Shown here: positions 63,918-64,000 of the stretch, in pieces
Layout: each line of letters opens with the position of its first letter
Numbering within the stretch: the stretch's first letter is position 1
NCBI RefSeq assembly: GCF_030817475.1
Contig: NZ_JAUSZJ010000002.1
Span: forward strand, 2,514,501 to 2,578,500
From: Streptomyces sp. V2I9
GTDB taxonomy: Bacteria > Actinomycetota > Actinomycetes > Streptomycetales > Streptomycetaceae
Length of the DNA stretch: 64,000 bases
Direction: 5' to 3'
Program-made: the position numbers and the translations under genes
The notes under the pieces: generated by a model
Seen by the model: the letters and a program-made list of their open reading frames with translations, nothing else
Told to the model about the DNA's origin: nothing
Database searches by the model: none

Positions 63918-64000
63918 GCACCTCCGACTTCCCCTACGACGTCGCCGTCGGCCCGTCCTTCGACCCGAACGACGCCTCGGCTGCTCCTGCGGCCCCCGCG
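63914..64000 (+). CDS. Fifth conservon gene, N-terminal 29 codons only
   Basis: The ATG overlaps the cvnD stop by 4 bases, so it belongs to the same operon. The visible peptide (STSDFPYDVAVGPSFDPNDA) is acidic and Pro/Ala-rich, with no recognisable domain. In several conservons the next gene encodes a cytochrome P450 (CvnE); that cannot be decided from this fragment. Confidence 0.6.
   Translation, partial: MSTSDFPYDVAVGPSFDPNDASAAPAAPA

Overview
The window is about 64 kb of very GC-rich chromosomal DNA from a Streptomyces. The evidence is strong G/C bias at third codon positions, many GTG starts and 4-base start/stop overlaps, a tRNA-Leu with anticodon UAA (bldA), Rpf-type muralytic proteins, a conservon, and a WhiJ-like regulator triplet. 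The gene order (hut genes, cystathionine beta-synthase, ndh, ppx, divIC, eno, rpfA, rpfC, a P450, mazG, mfd) looks like the conserved core of a Streptomyces chromosome as I remember it from S. coelicolor; no database was searched. I see no prophage, insertion sequence or CRISPR array.

Layout. 1-3216: leftward histidine-utilisation operon (hutU, an M20 hydrolase, hutF), facing an APC permease across a promoter that contains a palindrome. 4910-7227: compact cluster of three Roadblock/LC7 proteins and a PATAN/winged-helix-like protein, with no GTPase. 7401-16000: RpiR regulator, cystathionine beta-synthase, SGNH hydrolase, a thiolase broken by a +1 frameshift, and a Bax-inhibitor-family protein. 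16157-16242: bldA. 16821-20249: MacB/FtsX-like ABC transporter. 20359-23365: cyclopropane-fatty-acid synthase family protein and NADH dehydrogenase type 2, the latter behind two Rex-like operators. 23831-27299: operon eno-divIC-DUF501-ppx. 27624-31370: rpfA with a ydaO-type (c-di-AMP) riboswitch, rpfC and a CYP107U1-like P450. 31367-33236: STAND/TPR-like ATPase gene broken by a second +1 frameshift. 33270-40125: mazG, SurA-like lipoprotein, Ser/Thr kinase, membrane protein and an orphan N6-methylase-like protein with altered motif IV. 40361-45664: small lipoproteins, two acetyltransferases (one streptothricin acetyltransferase-like), isochorismatase, HNH and VOC proteins. 46019-49552: mfd. 50278-54928: TrmB/LuxR-type regulator and a second paralogous ABC operon. 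55423-57904: DHA2 MFS exporter and a VOC protein. 57894-59622: HATPase / WhiJ-like / DUF397 triplet. 60156-64000: conservon cvnA-B-C-D and the start of a fifth gene.

How it fits together. Much of the window concerns development, dormancy and the cell envelope: bldA, Rpf muralytic enzymes under c-di-AMP control, a divisome protein, Roadblock/small-GTPase signalling modules, a WhiJ-like triplet and paralogous ABC systems. I found in-frame TTA codons in only two genes: the middle Roadblock gene (TTA at 6201) and the WhiJ-like regulator (TTA at 58809). Both should therefore depend on the bldA tRNA encoded in the same window. Many genes are followed by long perfect hairpins, listed as terminators. 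Starts were chosen from ribosome-binding sites, leaderless -10 boxes or start/stop overlap, and alternatives are noted.
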